Positions 7,925 through 16,760 of a stretch of 64,000 bases of DNA are shown one piece after another (position 1 is the stretch's first letter; every line of letters begins with the position of its first letter). Under the pieces are notes generated by a model. It was not told the origin of the DNA. It did not search any database and was given only the letters and a program-made list of their open reading frames with translations. The position numbers were made by a program, and so were the translations under genes. The stretch is from Paenibacillus aceris (lineage in GTDB: Bacteria; Bacillota; Bacilli; Paenibacillales; NBRC-103111). Location: assembly GCF_017874035.1 (NCBI RefSeq), contig NZ_JAGGKV010000008.1:186001-250000 (forward strand). Direction: 5' to 3'.

Positions 7925-8443
7925 ATGAACATTATGACAAAGAACCGCCTAAGCAAATCGCTATTAGGAATCACACTAAGTGTATCCTTGTTTGCTTCAA
8001 CAAACCTACTCATTGCTCCGCAATCCGCACATGCTGCGAGCACTGCTTCTACAACAGCTGCTTCAACATCAATTTCTGGAAAAGCAAATAGTATCATCGC
8101 AACCGGTAAACAATATCTAGGAGTGAGGTACAAATTTGGTGCTCCCAAAGGGCAGACAAATTCCTTTGATTGCTCGTCTTTCACACAAAATGTATATGGT
8201 AAAAATGGAATTAATCTGCCTCGTTCGTCAAAGCAGCAGTCTCAGGTAGGGACCTATGTTGACAGAAGTCAGCTGCAACCAGGTGATCTTGTCTTCTTCT
8301 ACTCGCCTATTCATCATGTTGGTATCTATATGGGTAATGGAAAGATTCTGCACACTTATGGCAGTCCCGGTGTAACAATTTCAGATATGAATTCTGGTTG
8401 GTGGAGTAAGAATTACAAAACAGCCCGTCGTGTCATTCATTAA
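7925..8443 (+). CDS. Secreted NlpC/P60 (C40) cell-wall peptidase
   Basis: The 172-residue protein has a signal peptide (cleavage likely after SAHA, near residue 37), a short Ala/Ser/Thr linker and a C40 domain from about residue 55. The catalytic Cys lies in SFDCSSFTQ, the His in HHVGIYMGNG, and a third polar residue in LHTYG. Such enzymes cut D-Glu-mesoDAP bonds in peptidoglycan stem peptides. With a single catalytic domain and no LysM or SH3 wall-binding domain, it is a minimal form. TAAGGAGGATAAC precedes the ATG at ideal spacing, and a strong terminator follows. Confidence 0.9.
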   Translation: MNIMTKNRLSKSLLGITLSVSLFASTNLLIAPQSAHAASTASTTAASTSISGKANSIIATGKQYLGVRYKFGAPKGQTNSFDCSSFTQNVYGKNGINLPRSSKQQSQVGTYVDRSQLQPGDLVFFYSPIHHVGIYMGNGKILHTYGSPGVTISDMNSGWWSKNYKTARRVIH

Positions 8444-8494
8444 GTCTCAGCCTATTTCGATTAACTAGCTAGTTAATTTTCATTCAAATCATTC

Positions 8495-8536
8495 AAAAGA
8501 CCTCCCTTCAATTATTTTCTAAAGGAGGTCTTTTCT
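8495..8536 (+). terminator. Terminator after the NlpC/P60 gene
   Basis: AAAAGACCTCC (8495-8505) pairs with GGAGGTCTTTT (8524-8534), followed by a T-rich run. Confidence 0.8.
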
Positions 8537-8651
8537 TTTCCCTCAACTGTGGAACCCTTACTTTTGTGCGTTTTTCAACCTCACTTTACCCATGCCATTT
8601 CATTCTCCCGTCATATGATAATCCATACATTTAATTTATGGAGATGAGCGG

Positions 8652-9446
8652 ATGACAACCCCAATTGATGTGTTAATTCCAGCGATTGAAAAAGATCTGG
8701 GGACACTTCCCCATGTTATTGATGCCGTGCGTAAGTTTGTGAAGCACCCTATTCGAGAAATCATTATTGTAGCACCGCGGAAGCAAAGAATTCTAGATCT
8801 TTGTTATAACAAAAGATGCAGATTTGTTGATGAAGATACGGTTTTACCTATAACAAAAAAGGACATCCATTATCAATCCAAAACATGGGATCGGTCTGGA
8901 TGGCTTTATCAGCAGTTGCTTAAGCTGAGCGGCGATACGATATGCACGTCAAAGTACTATCTGGTTATAGATGCAGATACCATGCTCATTCGTCCGCATG
9001 TATTCAAAGTAGGCGACAAGACTGTGTTTTACTGCAGAAACTGGAGTCAAAGCGAATACTTCAAAACGTATACAAAATTGATGGGAAGAAACCGTTCGGC
9101 TCGATCGTCCTTCGTTACCCACTACATGCTGTTCGAAAGATCCAAAGTAAAGCAGTTGAAACAAGCGATTGAGTCAAGACATAACAGAAGCTGGTATTCC
9201 GCGATTATAAGAAGCATGAACAAATCCAAGCAATTTGCCTTCTCTGAATTTGAAACGTATGGCAATTTCCTATATGCGTCTGCACCTGGGACTATGATCT
9301 TGAGGCCTGCAAGAAATAAGAGCTTAAATATGAGCGGCCCTCAAATTTCACCTTCAAAGATGTCTTCTCTGACAAAGAGTTATAGGTCCATTTCTTTTCA
9401 CAAACGTAAAGGATATCTTAAATCCTACAAGTTGGCGTCCAAATGA
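8652..9446 (+). CDS. Glycosyltransferase-like protein (DUF6492 type)
   Basis: The 264-residue protein begins with a nucleotide-sugar-binding strand pattern (IDVLIPAIEKDL) and has a central YYLVIDADTMLI segment whose DAD is the metal/nucleotide-sugar motif of GT-A enzymes. Length and pattern fit the DUF6492 group seen in Gram-positive polysaccharide clusters. It is translationally coupled to the next gene by an ATGA overlap and followed by a GDP-mannose pathway gene, so it probably transfers a sugar in exopolysaccharide, glycoprotein or spore-surface glycan assembly. The acceptor is unknown. GGAGATGAG lies just before the ATG. Confidence 0.72.
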   Translation: MTTPIDVLIPAIEKDLGTLPHVIDAVRKFVKHPIREIIIVAPRKQRILDLCYNKRCRFVDEDTVLPITKKDIHYQSKTWDRSGWLYQQLLKLSGDTICTSKYYLVIDADTMLIRPHVFKVGDKTVFYCRNWSQSEYFKTYTKLMGRNRSARSSFVTHYMLFERSKVKQLKQAIESRHNRSWYSAIIRSMNKSKQFAFSEFETYGNFLYASAPGTMILRPARNKSLNMSGPQISPSKMSSLTKSYRSISFHKRKGYLKSYKLASK

Positions 9447-10558
9447 AGCCCTATTCTGTCGTCTGGAAAGGACCTGTACACAAAGCAAGCGGTCTTGGTC
9501 GTGCAAGCAGAGCGTATGTACGATCGCTAAGGCGGCAAGGAGTTGCCGTCCGTGTAGGTAATTTAAGCCAGAGTATAACTCCCGCTAGAAGAAAGAGAGC
9601 ACTAATTTATCATCATATTCCTAGTCGCATTCAATGGAAGAAAGAACGCAGTTCTTTTGATCCAATAATTTTGAATACCGTATGGGAAACAACCATGACA
9701 CCCAAAGGCTGGCTTCCCGAGATGAACAAATTTGATGCGATTTGTGTACCCTCACAGCATAATAAGCGGGCATTAGAGAATAGCGGTGTAAAAGTCCCGA
9801 TTTTCATTGTTCCTCATGGCGTAAATACGAAAGAGTTCCATCCGAACAATAAAAAATTGGATGTTCCTAGTGCGGCTGGTAAATTTACATTTGTGTCCGT
9901 CTTTGGCTTCCAGCATCGTAAAAATCCAGAAGGATTGCTTAGAGCTTACTGGGAAGAATTTTCTTCTGCTGATAACGTTATTCTTGTGATCAAAACAAAC
10001 GGATATGCAGCTTATGAGAATGAGAAATGGATCCAGCAAAAAATATGGCAATACAAAAAAAGATTGGGTATCCGCAAAGATACAGCTCCTGTTGTCATTA
10101 TCGGCCGCCGTCTCAGTGAAAGCCAGTTGAAAGGATTGTATACGCTCGGGGACGCCTTCGTCCTCCCTACTCGTGGCGAAGGTGTTGGACTGCCATTTCT
10201 TGAAGCGCTGGCAAGCGGTGTGCCGGTTATCGCTACAGGTTGGGGTGGTCAAATGGATTTCCTTACGCCAAATAACTCTTTCCTAATTCCTTATCAGTTG
10301 AGGAATCCGTCGGTTAGTATGAACAATCCGCATGCGATCTCAAGAAAGTTCAGCAATCTCTTTGCGCAAAAGGGACAAAAATGGGCGGAACCCGATCTGC
10401 ACAGTTTGAAAAGGATTATGAGGAATGCATATGAGAATCCCGCGCTTTGCAAAGCAAAAGGACGCAAAGGCAGAGTGGATATGTTTCATCAATCATGGGA
10501 TCGTGCTGGGATGTTAATGAAACATGCGATTGAAAAAGTAATTCGATCCAAGAATTAA
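9443..10558 (+). CDS. Glycosyltransferase family 4 protein
   Basis: The 371-residue protein is a GT-B enzyme. It has an N-terminal glycine-rich acceptor region (KASGLGRASRAY, about 12-23), a hinge at VPHGVNTKEFHP (about 123-134) and the C-terminal donor site GEGVGLPFLEALASGVPVI (about 246-264), whose E-x7-E-like arrangement is typical of GT4. The start overlaps the previous stop by four bases (ATGA). A mannose-1-phosphate guanylyltransferase follows 39 bases later, so GDP-mannose is a likely donor. It probably acts at the cytoplasmic face of the membrane. Confidence 0.85.
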   Translation: MKPYSVVWKGPVHKASGLGRASRAYVRSLRRQGVAVRVGNLSQSITPARRKRALIYHHIPSRIQWKKERSSFDPIILNTVWETTMTPKGWLPEMNKFDAICVPSQHNKRALENSGVKVPIFIVPHGVNTKEFHPNNKKLDVPSAAGKFTFVSVFGFQHRKNPEGLLRAYWEEFSSADNVILVIKTNGYAAYENEKWIQQKIWQYKKRLGIRKDTAPVVIIGRRLSESQLKGLYTLGDAFVLPTRGEGVGLPFLEALASGVPVIATGWGGQMDFLTPNNSFLIPYQLRNPSVSMNNPHAISRKFSNLFAQKGQKWAEPDLHSLKRIMRNAYENPALCKAKGRKGRVDMFHQSWDRAGMLMKHAIEKVIRSKN

Positions 10559-10597
10559 CGATGAAGGGTGATGTTCCCCAAGGGAAGGAGTATTAGC

Positions 10598-11938
10598 TTG
10601 CGTATTGTACTTTTGTGCGGGGGATCGGGAAAAAGGCTTTGGCCTTTATCCAACGAGATACGCTCCAAGGTGTTTCTTAAGCTTTTGAAATCCGAAGATG
10701 GGGCCAGCGAGTCGATGATTGGGCGAATATGCAGACAATTGGATGAGGTGGGACTTCTTCAATCCACTTGCATCGTCACGCATCAGAGTCAAGTGGAAAT
10801 TACTCGTAACCATGTTGGCGAGCACATCCCAATCATAGGCGAACCTAATAAAAGAGGAACTTTCACAGCCGTCGCTTTAGCTGCATGTTATCTTCAGGAG
10901 AATATGCAAGTCGATCCGAATGAAACAATTTGTATTCTTCCGGTGGACACATATGTAGATACGGAGTTTTTTCGAATGCTCCATCGCTTTCCAGATGTCC
11001 TTTTAAGTTCTAAAGCAGATCTTGCTCTCCTCGGTACAACACCTGCTAAACCTTCAGATCAGTTCGGCTATATTGTTCCTGTTCTGCCCAAAGAGAATGA
11101 CGAATATTCTTTCGTTCACCAGTTCATTGAAAAGCCTAATGAGTCTGCGGCGAGTCGCTTAATCGAGCAGCAAGCTATGTGGAACTGCGGTGTATTTGCA
11201 TTCTCTTTAAAGTTTATGCTGGCGTATTTAAAGGACAAGGGGCATCCTGTCCAAGTTGACGCTTGGCTTACAAATTACGAACAACTTGCAAATCTAAGCT
11301 TCGATCGAGAAGTCGTTGAGCTCACACTGCCTGCTGTTGTTATAAGGTATGAAGGTGCTTGGAGCGATCTTGGGAGCTGGACGGCTTTAAGCGTTCTATT
11401 TGAGGATAACGTTATAGGAGCAGGACGAATATCGGACGATTCCGTCAATACCCATCTCATTAACGAACTTCCCTATCCTATTGAAATTATCGGGATCCCG
11501 GATATCATTGTTGCGGCAAATTTTGATGGCATTCTGATCGCTAACAAGGATAAATCCAATCTAATAAAGGAAAGACTGGCACAAGCGCCTCAATTTCCGA
11601 TGTACGGTGAGAAAAGATGGGGTTCCTATCGGGTTCTGAAATATTGGAAAGATGAAATGGGAAATGAAGCGATGATCAAGATCGTAAATCTCACCCAGGG
11701 GAGATGCACAAGCTATCACCAGCATTTGAAAAGACAAGAAAGCTTGACGATTTTGTCGGGCATCGCGGAGATTCTATTAGAGGATAAGCTGTGCAGGCTT
11801 CTGGCTGGCGATGTTTTACAAATTCCTCCCGGTGCCAAACATGGAATCAAAGCCGTTACCGATCTTGAGTTAATGGAAGTCCTGTTGGGGAGTGAACTCT
11901 CCCACGAAGACATCAATCGTTTTGCAATCAACTGGTAA
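10598..11938 (+). CDS. Mannose-1-phosphate guanylyltransferase with C-terminal cupin
   Basis: The enzyme makes GDP-mannose from mannose-1-phosphate and GTP. The N-terminus carries the pyrophosphorylase signature LCGGSGKRLWPLS (about residues 5-17), and the mid-region FIEKPNESAA is the sugar-phosphate motif. The last ~110 residues are a type II phosphomannose isomerase cupin (RWGSYRVL, SYHQHLKRQESLTILSG), the bifunctional ManC/AlgA layout. The start is most likely TTG at 10598 with GGAAGGAG seven bases upstream; the GTG/ATG pair at 10568-10571 has no spaced site. It closes a three-gene operon with two glycosyltransferases, and a terminator follows. Confidence 0.88.
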   Translation: MRIVLLCGGSGKRLWPLSNEIRSKVFLKLLKSEDGASESMIGRICRQLDEVGLLQSTCIVTHQSQVEITRNHVGEHIPIIGEPNKRGTFTAVALAACYLQENMQVDPNETICILPVDTYVDTEFFRMLHRFPDVLLSSKADLALLGTTPAKPSDQFGYIVPVLPKENDEYSFVHQFIEKPNESAASRLIEQQAMWNCGVFAFSLKFMLAYLKDKGHPVQVDAWLTNYEQLANLSFDREVVELTLPAVVIRYEGAWSDLGSWTALSVLFEDNVIGAGRISDDSVNTHLINELPYPIEIIGIPDIIVAANFDGILIANKDKSNLIKERLAQAPQFPMYGEKRWGSYRVLKYWKDEMGNEAMIKIVNLTQGRCTSYHQHLKRQESLTILSGIAEILLEDKLCRLLAGDVLQIPPGAKHGIKAVTDLELMEVLLGSELSHEDINRFAINW

Positions 11939-11948
11939 AATGTTTAAG

Positions 11949-11992
11949 ACTGCAAACCAATTCCTTTCCAGGTCTTTGGTTTGCAGTTTTCT
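11949..11992. terminator. Terminator between convergent manC-like and nagA genes
   Basis: ACTGCAAACCAA (11949-11960) pairs with TTGGTTTGCAGT (11976-11987), followed by TTTTC on the plus strand. It ends the glycosyltransferase operon. Confidence 0.82.
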
Positions 11993-12042
11993 GTTTGAAC
12001 GTCATTTTTGGCAAACAGCGCTGTCCAAAAAAGGAAAGAGAC

Positions 12043-13224
12043 TTACGGGAACACGCTCACCCCGTTCTTATAAACACCAGCGATGCGCGGCTCCGCCACC
12101 TCGCCATCTCTCCAATCGAGAAGCAGTACATCCGCTGGGGCTCCCGGTTGCAGCCCTGAAGATACGGGCAAACTGAGGCGGCGCGCTGGTCGAATCGACG
12201 CCATCTCCCACGCTTCACCCAGGCTGCACAGACCACGTCTCACAAGGTGGCTCACTCCCTTAAGTAGCATCTGGACGGAGCCGGCCAGCAGTTGTGGTTG
12301 TTCCGCCAAATGAAGCCTTCCTTCTGGTGTAAGCACAACTTTGCCTCCGATATGCGATTCATAGGTACCTGCCTGCATGCCGCTGAACATAACCGCGTCG
12401 CTAACGAGAAGCGCCTTCTCCCCCTTGACCTTCATGACGACTTTCAGCACGGCATCAGGCAGATGGAAGCCGTCCGCAATGACACTGGTCCACAGTTGCT
12501 CAGCGGCAAGCTGCTCCCACAAGTAGTTTGGATGTCTGGGCAGTACGGGATGAGCTCCATTACCAAAATGTGTGGACATGGATGCACCAGCGGCCACGGC
12601 TCGAGCTATTTGATCGGGTGCTGCAGCCGTATGCCCAATGGAGACAAGCACGCCCGCATCGGTGCAGCGGCGTATAAAGTCCTCCGCTTCCGCCCACTCC
12701 GGAGATACAGTCACGATCTTGATCCGGCCACGGGCAGATTCCTGCCAGCGCTGGAATAGCGTCCAATCAGGGGGACGCACATAGAGCCGCGAATGGGCTC
12801 CCCGAGCACCGTCCTCCGGTGAAATGAACGGTCCCTCCAGATGAATGCCAGCAACCGCGTCTCCAGCGACCGGATCCTCCTCACATTCTTGGGCAATTGC
12901 AGCGACAGCTTCCTTGATCGCTTCTTCACTATTCGTAATCACCGTTGGAAAAAAACGGGTCACCCCTTCCTTCCATAGCGCACGCGTCATTCGGGAAGTC
13001 GTGTGCGGCGTAATCGGCAGCGAATTAAAGTCCAAGCCTGCATATCCGTTGATCTGTAAATCTACAAAGCCAGGGCCTACCCACGGAAGCTGCTGCTGCT
13101 CTACCTCCAGATTGTTCAATGGTGCGATGCTGTCAATACGGCCTTGATGAATCGTAATCCGAATCGGATCTCCAGTTAAATAGTGAAGACCCTGAAGCTG
13201 AATTTCGGGTTGTTCGTTTCCCAA
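12043..13224 (-). CDS. nagA: N-acetylglucosamine-6-phosphate deacetylase
   Basis: The 393-residue amidohydrolase removes acetate from GlcNAc-6-phosphate in the cytoplasm. Motifs: PGFVDLQINGYAG (about 51-63), metal-ligand Glu in HLEGPFISP (Glu130), ISIGHTAA-like VSIGHTAA, THFGNGAHP with the second metal His, and the catalytic Asp in LLVSDAVMFSG. The length is normal for NagA. The start is TTG at 13224 with GGGAG about ten bases upstream. It is the last gene of the minus-strand amino-sugar operon and follows an intra-operon hairpin. No GlcNAc kinase or PTS component is visible nearby, so the phosphorylated substrate must come from elsewhere. Confidence 0.92.
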   Translation of the reverse strand: MGNEQPEIQLQGLHYLTGDPIRITIHQGRIDSIAPLNNLEVEQQQLPWVGPGFVDLQINGYAGLDFNSLPITPHTTSRMTRALWKEGVTRFFPTVITNSEEAIKEAVAAIAQECEEDPVAGDAVAGIHLEGPFISPEDGARGAHSRLYVRPPDWTLFQRWQESARGRIKIVTVSPEWAEAEDFIRRCTDAGVLVSIGHTAAAPDQIARAVAAGASMSTHFGNGAHPVLPRHPNYLWEQLAAEQLWTSVIADGFHLPDAVLKVVMKVKGEKALLVSDAVMFSGMQAGTYESHIGGKVVLTPEGRLHLAEQPQLLAGSVQMLLKGVSHLVRRGLCSLGEAWEMASIRPARRLSLPVSSGLQPGAPADVLLLDWRDGEVAEPRIAGVYKNGVSVFP

Positions 13225-13255
13225 GCTGACCTGGCTCCCTTCCTTCGGTTCGAAA

Positions 13256-13283
13256 CAGACCCAACGCGGAGGCGCTGGGTCTG
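13256..13283 (-). other. Intra-operon stem-loop after the binding-protein gene
   Basis: CAGACCCA (13256-13263) pairs with TGGGTCTG (13276-13283), extended by ACGC/GCGCT pairing inside. There is no strong T tract in the direction of transcription, so it fits an mRNA-stabilising or partially terminating hairpin behind the abundant binding-protein message. Confidence 0.6.
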
Positions 13284-13321
13284 CTCAAGCTTTTACCTAT
13301 CATCTTTTCAAAGAAGGATCA

Positions 13322-14881
13322 TTATTTCTTGGTGCTTTGTGAACGGTCGTATGCCGCTTTATAAACACCGACTACCTTATCGACACCTATTTTCTTCAGT
13401 TCATCGACATAGCTGTTCCACTCACCCAAATCCCGCTGCCCAGTAATGAATTTGGCCAAAGCCTGATCACGTGTCTTCTGCAGCGTCTGGCCTGTCGTGG
13501 AAATAACCTCAAGCTCCTGTTGCGTCATCGCGGGACGAGGCTGCTGCTGGCTGTCGTAATTAACAGCTTGCTTGTAAGCATCCTGCAGTTCTGGAGACGA
13601 CAACGACAAGTGGGCGTCATAATCGAACCAAGTATACGTGCCGTCCGTCGAGAGACCCGTCTTCTTGCGCATATCCGACACATCGGCATAGCTTCCTGTG
13701 AATTTCTTTTTGCCGTTCTCTTCGCTGTACGTTTCACCCTGCTTGCCCCAGCTGACAAGATCGAGTCCCTCTTTCGTATAAAAGAAATCCATAAAATGCA
13801 TGATGTCCTTAATATTTTTGGAGGTCGATGTCACCATGATACCGTTTTCAAGGAACTGTGTATAGGCGTTCTTCTGTGGGCCTCCTGCCCAACCTGCCGG
13901 AGTAGGCAAGAATCGCAAATTATACTCTGGGTTCTGCTTACGCATCGGCAGGTTGTAGAAGTCGACCCGGCTGATATAGTCCGCTGTCACGAAAGTCCGG
14001 TCTGTAGACATTAGATCCTGCCACTGCTTCGTATCAATCGTCAAGAAATCAGGCGGGATCAAGCCTTCTTTGTAAAATTTGTTCATATAGGTAATCATTT
14101 TTTTAAAGTTCTCTTCGATAGGTCCGTAACGCCATTCCTTCTTGTCGAAATCAAAGTAAACGTCGCTGGCGCCATCGTCACTGCCGGTGCCAAAAGCTGG
14201 TGCGAAGTTACGCAAGTATTGCAACCCTTGGCGCCATGCCATCGGATAACTGTTCGGATACGCCTGCTTCAGCGTCTTAAGGCTGTCGTACAATTCATCC
14301 CAGTTAGCAGGAACCTTCAACCCGTTCTTCTTAAACACATCCTCCCGATACATCCAGTTCATGCGGTTCGTTTCCCCAATCCCGTGGTTTGGGAAGACGT
14401 ACATTTTGCCATCGGCCGAAATCGCGTTTTGCGTATCAGCAGGGAATTGCTCCATCCATTTTTTCAGGTTAGGCAAATCGTTGAGATAATCGAGAATGTT
14501 GACAAGAGCTCCCTGTTGGCCGAACTTGTCGGCTGTCTTCTTGCTTTGCGTATACAACAAATCCGGCATATTCCCGGAAGCGACGGTCAAATTCAAGGCA
14601 TTGTCCAACAGCGCGTCCGGCGGAACCTGTACATTAAGGCTGACGCCCGTCTTCTCCTTGATGTACTTCCAGACCGGCCAATCTTTATTGTAAGGCCAAC
14701 TGGCATTGGAATAATCGAGGAAAGTGAACGTATGCTCTTTCAGCGGTGCGGCATTGGACTTATCGGCAGGGGCTGCAACGTCATTAGTCGGTGCGGTCGT
14801 TCCGCCGGTCTGGTCGGAGCAACCGGAAATGACAGATACTGTCAGCACGGCGGCAAGCGCCCAACTCAAGCTTTTTTTCAT
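13322..14881 (-). CDS. Extracellular solute-binding lipoprotein of a sugar ABC transporter
   Basis: The mature protein is anchored by the lipobox SVISGCSD and followed by an Ala/Asp/Thr linker. The remaining ~480 residues have the family 1 binding-protein pattern of the LplA type (FTFLDYSNASWPYNKDWPVWKYIKEKTG opening, of which TFLDYSN and WPVWKYIKEKTG are the clearest parts). It delivers a saccharide to the two permeases encoded directly upstream in the operon. I use the ATG at 14881 with GGGAG ten bases upstream. Context (nagA, NagB-like, oxidoreductases) suggests an amino-sugar oligosaccharide ligand, but the specificity is inferred. Confidence 0.88.
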   Translation of the reverse strand: MKKSLSWALAAVLTVSVISGCSDQTGGTTAPTNDVAAPADKSNAAPLKEHTFTFLDYSNASWPYNKDWPVWKYIKEKTGVSLNVQVPPDALLDNALNLTVASGNMPDLLYTQSKKTADKFGQQGALVNILDYLNDLPNLKKWMEQFPADTQNAISADGKMYVFPNHGIGETNRMNWMYREDVFKKNGLKVPANWDELYDSLKTLKQAYPNSYPMAWRQGLQYLRNFAPAFGTGSDDGASDVYFDFDKKEWRYGPIEENFKKMITYMNKFYKEGLIPPDFLTIDTKQWQDLMSTDRTFVTADYISRVDFYNLPMRKQNPEYNLRFLPTPAGWAGGPQKNAYTQFLENGIMVTSTSKNIKDIMHFMDFFYTKEGLDLVSWGKQGETYSEENGKKKFTGSYADVSDMRKKTGLSTDGTYTWFDYDAHLSLSSPELQDAYKQAVNYDSQQQPRPAMTQQELEVISTTGQTLQKTRDQALAKFITGQRDLGEWNSYVDELKKIGVDKVVGVYKAAYDRSQSTKK

Positions 14882-14915
14882 GGCAATCAATCTCCCTTTT
14901 CATTGGTTTATTTGT

Positions 14916-15779
14916 CTATGCCTTGACCGATCCGATCAGGGCTCCTTTGACGAAATACTTCTGAAGGAATGGATAGACCAAGAGAATCGGAACCGTAGAT
15001 ACAATGATTGTAGCGTACTTGAGCGGTTCATCGAGAACTTGATTGTCACCAACATTGCTGCCCCCGTTTAAGACCATCTGTGAGGCCATTACGATATTGC
15101 GGAGCACGACTTGCAGCGGGTATAGCTGATCGTTGCGAAGGTATAGCAGCGCAGAGTAGAAATTGTTCCAAATGCCGACGGCATAAAACAGACCGATCGT
15201 GGCAAGCGAAGCTGTGGACAAGGGCAGCACGATGCGGGTGAAAATCCCGATCTCCGTCAGCCCATCCAGTTTTCCCGATTCTTCTAACTCCTTGGGGAGT
15301 CCAAGGAAAAAGGTTCGCATAATGATTAGGTTCCACGTACTGATGGCGGTTGGCAATATCATGGACCAGAAAGAGTCGACTAGACCTAGGCTTTTAACAA
15401 CAAGGAAGGTCGGAATCATACCTCCGTTAAAGAACATTGTGAACACGATCATTAGCGTAAACTGTTTATGGAACAGCATCTCTTTCTTTGACAGCGCGTA
15501 TGCGCCGGCAGCCGTGACGATCAGCGAAAGAGGCGCCCCTATCAGAACATATAAAATCGTATTGCGGTAGGAAGTCCAGATTCGGTCATCATGTAGCACT
15601 ACTTGATAAGCATTGAAATTCAAGCCTTTGGGCAGCAGACTGATTTCATTCTTTATCACGTACACATCGCTGCTGAGCGAGACTGAGATCATATACAGAA
15701 AAGGGTAAAGCGTAGCGATGGCGACGGCCAGCAGGAATAAGCCAATCAAAAGACGGGACAACGACCAATTGCGCTTCAC
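14916..15779 (-). CDS. Sugar ABC transporter permease (LplC/YtcP type)
   Basis: The 287-residue CUT1 permease has six predicted membrane helices and the EAA loop ELEESGKLDGLTEIGIFTRIVLP in the second half (ELEESGKLDG, about 180-189), which docks with the ATPase. GTG start with AAAGGAGGAGG just upstream. It lies 15 bases after the partner permease and 34 bases before the binding-protein gene. The operon has no ATPase gene; such Firmicute transporters usually share an MsmX/MsmK-type ATPase. Confidence 0.9.
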   Translation of the reverse strand: MKRNWSLSRLLIGLFLLAVAIATLYPFLYMISVSLSSDVYVIKNEISLLPKGLNFNAYQVVLHDDRIWTSYRNTILYVLIGAPLSLIVTAAGAYALSKKEMLFHKQFTLMIVFTMFFNGGMIPTFLVVKSLGLVDSFWSMILPTAISTWNLIIMRTFFLGLPKELEESGKLDGLTEIGIFTRIVLPLSTASLATIGLFYAVGIWNNFYSALLYLRNDQLYPLQVVLRNIVMASQMVLNGGSNVGDNQVLDEPLKYATIIVSTVPILLVYPFLQKYFVKGALIGSVKA

Positions 15780-15794
15780 AAGGCCTCCTCCTTT

Positions 15795-16760
15795 CTACCA
15801 TAAGCTCGTTTCGCTGACTTTGCGCCCGATATAGTTCGCCGTGTAGATGAAAATCAGGCTGATTATGCCGGTAAACAAATCGACAGCGGTACCGTAGCTA
15901 TAATTGCCAAGCGTCAGTCCCATCCGATAGACAAAGGTGCTGAAAATATCTCCAGTGTCATAAGTTGCCGGATTCATCAGCAGGAAAACCTTCTCGAAGC
16001 CGATGTCGATGATATGACCGATATTCAGAATCAGCATGATCACCATCGCAGGCATAATGCCTGGTATGGTTACGTTCCAAAGCTGCTTCCAGCGGCTCGC
16101 TCCGTCGATGGCTGCAGCCTCGTACAACTGCGGGTCAATCGCCGTAAGCGCCGCCAGATAAATGATTGAGCCCCAACCGGCATGCTGCCAAATATCAGCG
16201 AGCACATAAATCGGCCGAAACCACCCGGGCTGCACAAGGAGGTTGACTGGTTGTAAGCCGAGCAGCTTGACAAAATGTGCAACGATGCCTGTAGTAGGCG
16301 ACAAGAACATGACAACCATTCCGATCACAATGACATTGGAGATAAAATGCGGGACGTAGCTGACAGTTTGGACAAACCGCTTAAAGAAAAGGTTCTTGAC
16401 CTCATTTAAGCAGAGTGCAAGAATGATCGGCACCGGAAAGCCGAACAGCACAGTGGATACGCCCAGCAGGAACGTATTGCGGAACAGCTTCAGGAAATCC
16501 GGGCTTTCGAAAAACATCTTGTAATATTTTAGACCAACCCAATCGCTGGCCCACACCCCCTTGAACAAGTTGTAATCCTTGAAAGAGATGACAAGGCCGA
16601 ACATGGGTAAATATTTAAATAGCACATAGTAGATGAAACATGGGAGGAACAGAATCAGTAAGTACTTACTACGATTCAATCGCTTGAGAAAAACAGCACG
16701 CTTATGCGACGGTATACGCTGTGGCACATCTCGTTCGATCGATGCTTCAACCGACTCCAT
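15795..16760 (-). CDS. Sugar ABC transporter permease (LplB/YtbP type)
   Basis: About 321 residues, with the PCFIYYVLFKYLPMFG opening and GLVISFKDYN segment typical of LplB-like CUT1 permeases, followed by six helices and an EAA loop with ALTAIDPQLYEAAAIDGAS. It forms the membrane channel with the downstream permease. The preferred start is ATG at 16760 with GAGGGG six bases upstream, giving a 14-base overlap with the end of the NagB-like gene. An alternative ATG at 16778 also has a purine-rich site. Confidence 0.88.
   Translation of the reverse strand: MESVEASIERDVPQRIPSHKRAVFLKRLNRSKYLLILFLPCFIYYVLFKYLPMFGLVISFKDYNLFKGVWASDWVGLKYYKMFFESPDFLKLFRNTFLLGVSTVLFGFPVPIILALCLNEVKNLFFKRFVQTVSYVPHFISNVIVIGMVVMFLSPTTGIVAHFVKLLGLQPVNLLVQPGWFRPIYVLADIWQHAGWGSIIYLAALTAIDPQLYEAAAIDGASRWKQLWNVTIPGIMPAMVIMLILNIGHIIDIGFEKVFLLMNPATYDTGDIFSTFVYRMGLTLGNYSYGTAVDLFTGIISLIFIYTANYIGRKVSETSLW

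Noticed and set aside
8949..9164. Short frames overlapping the glycosyltransferase operon on both strands
   Set aside because: They overlap genes with strong motifs and lack ribosome sites.
14219..14926. Long open frame on the plus strand (235 codons) opposite the binding-protein gene
   Set aside because: It lies antisense to a lipoprotein gene with clear family motifs, has no ribosome site and its translation is rich in Arg/His/Ile without domain motifs.
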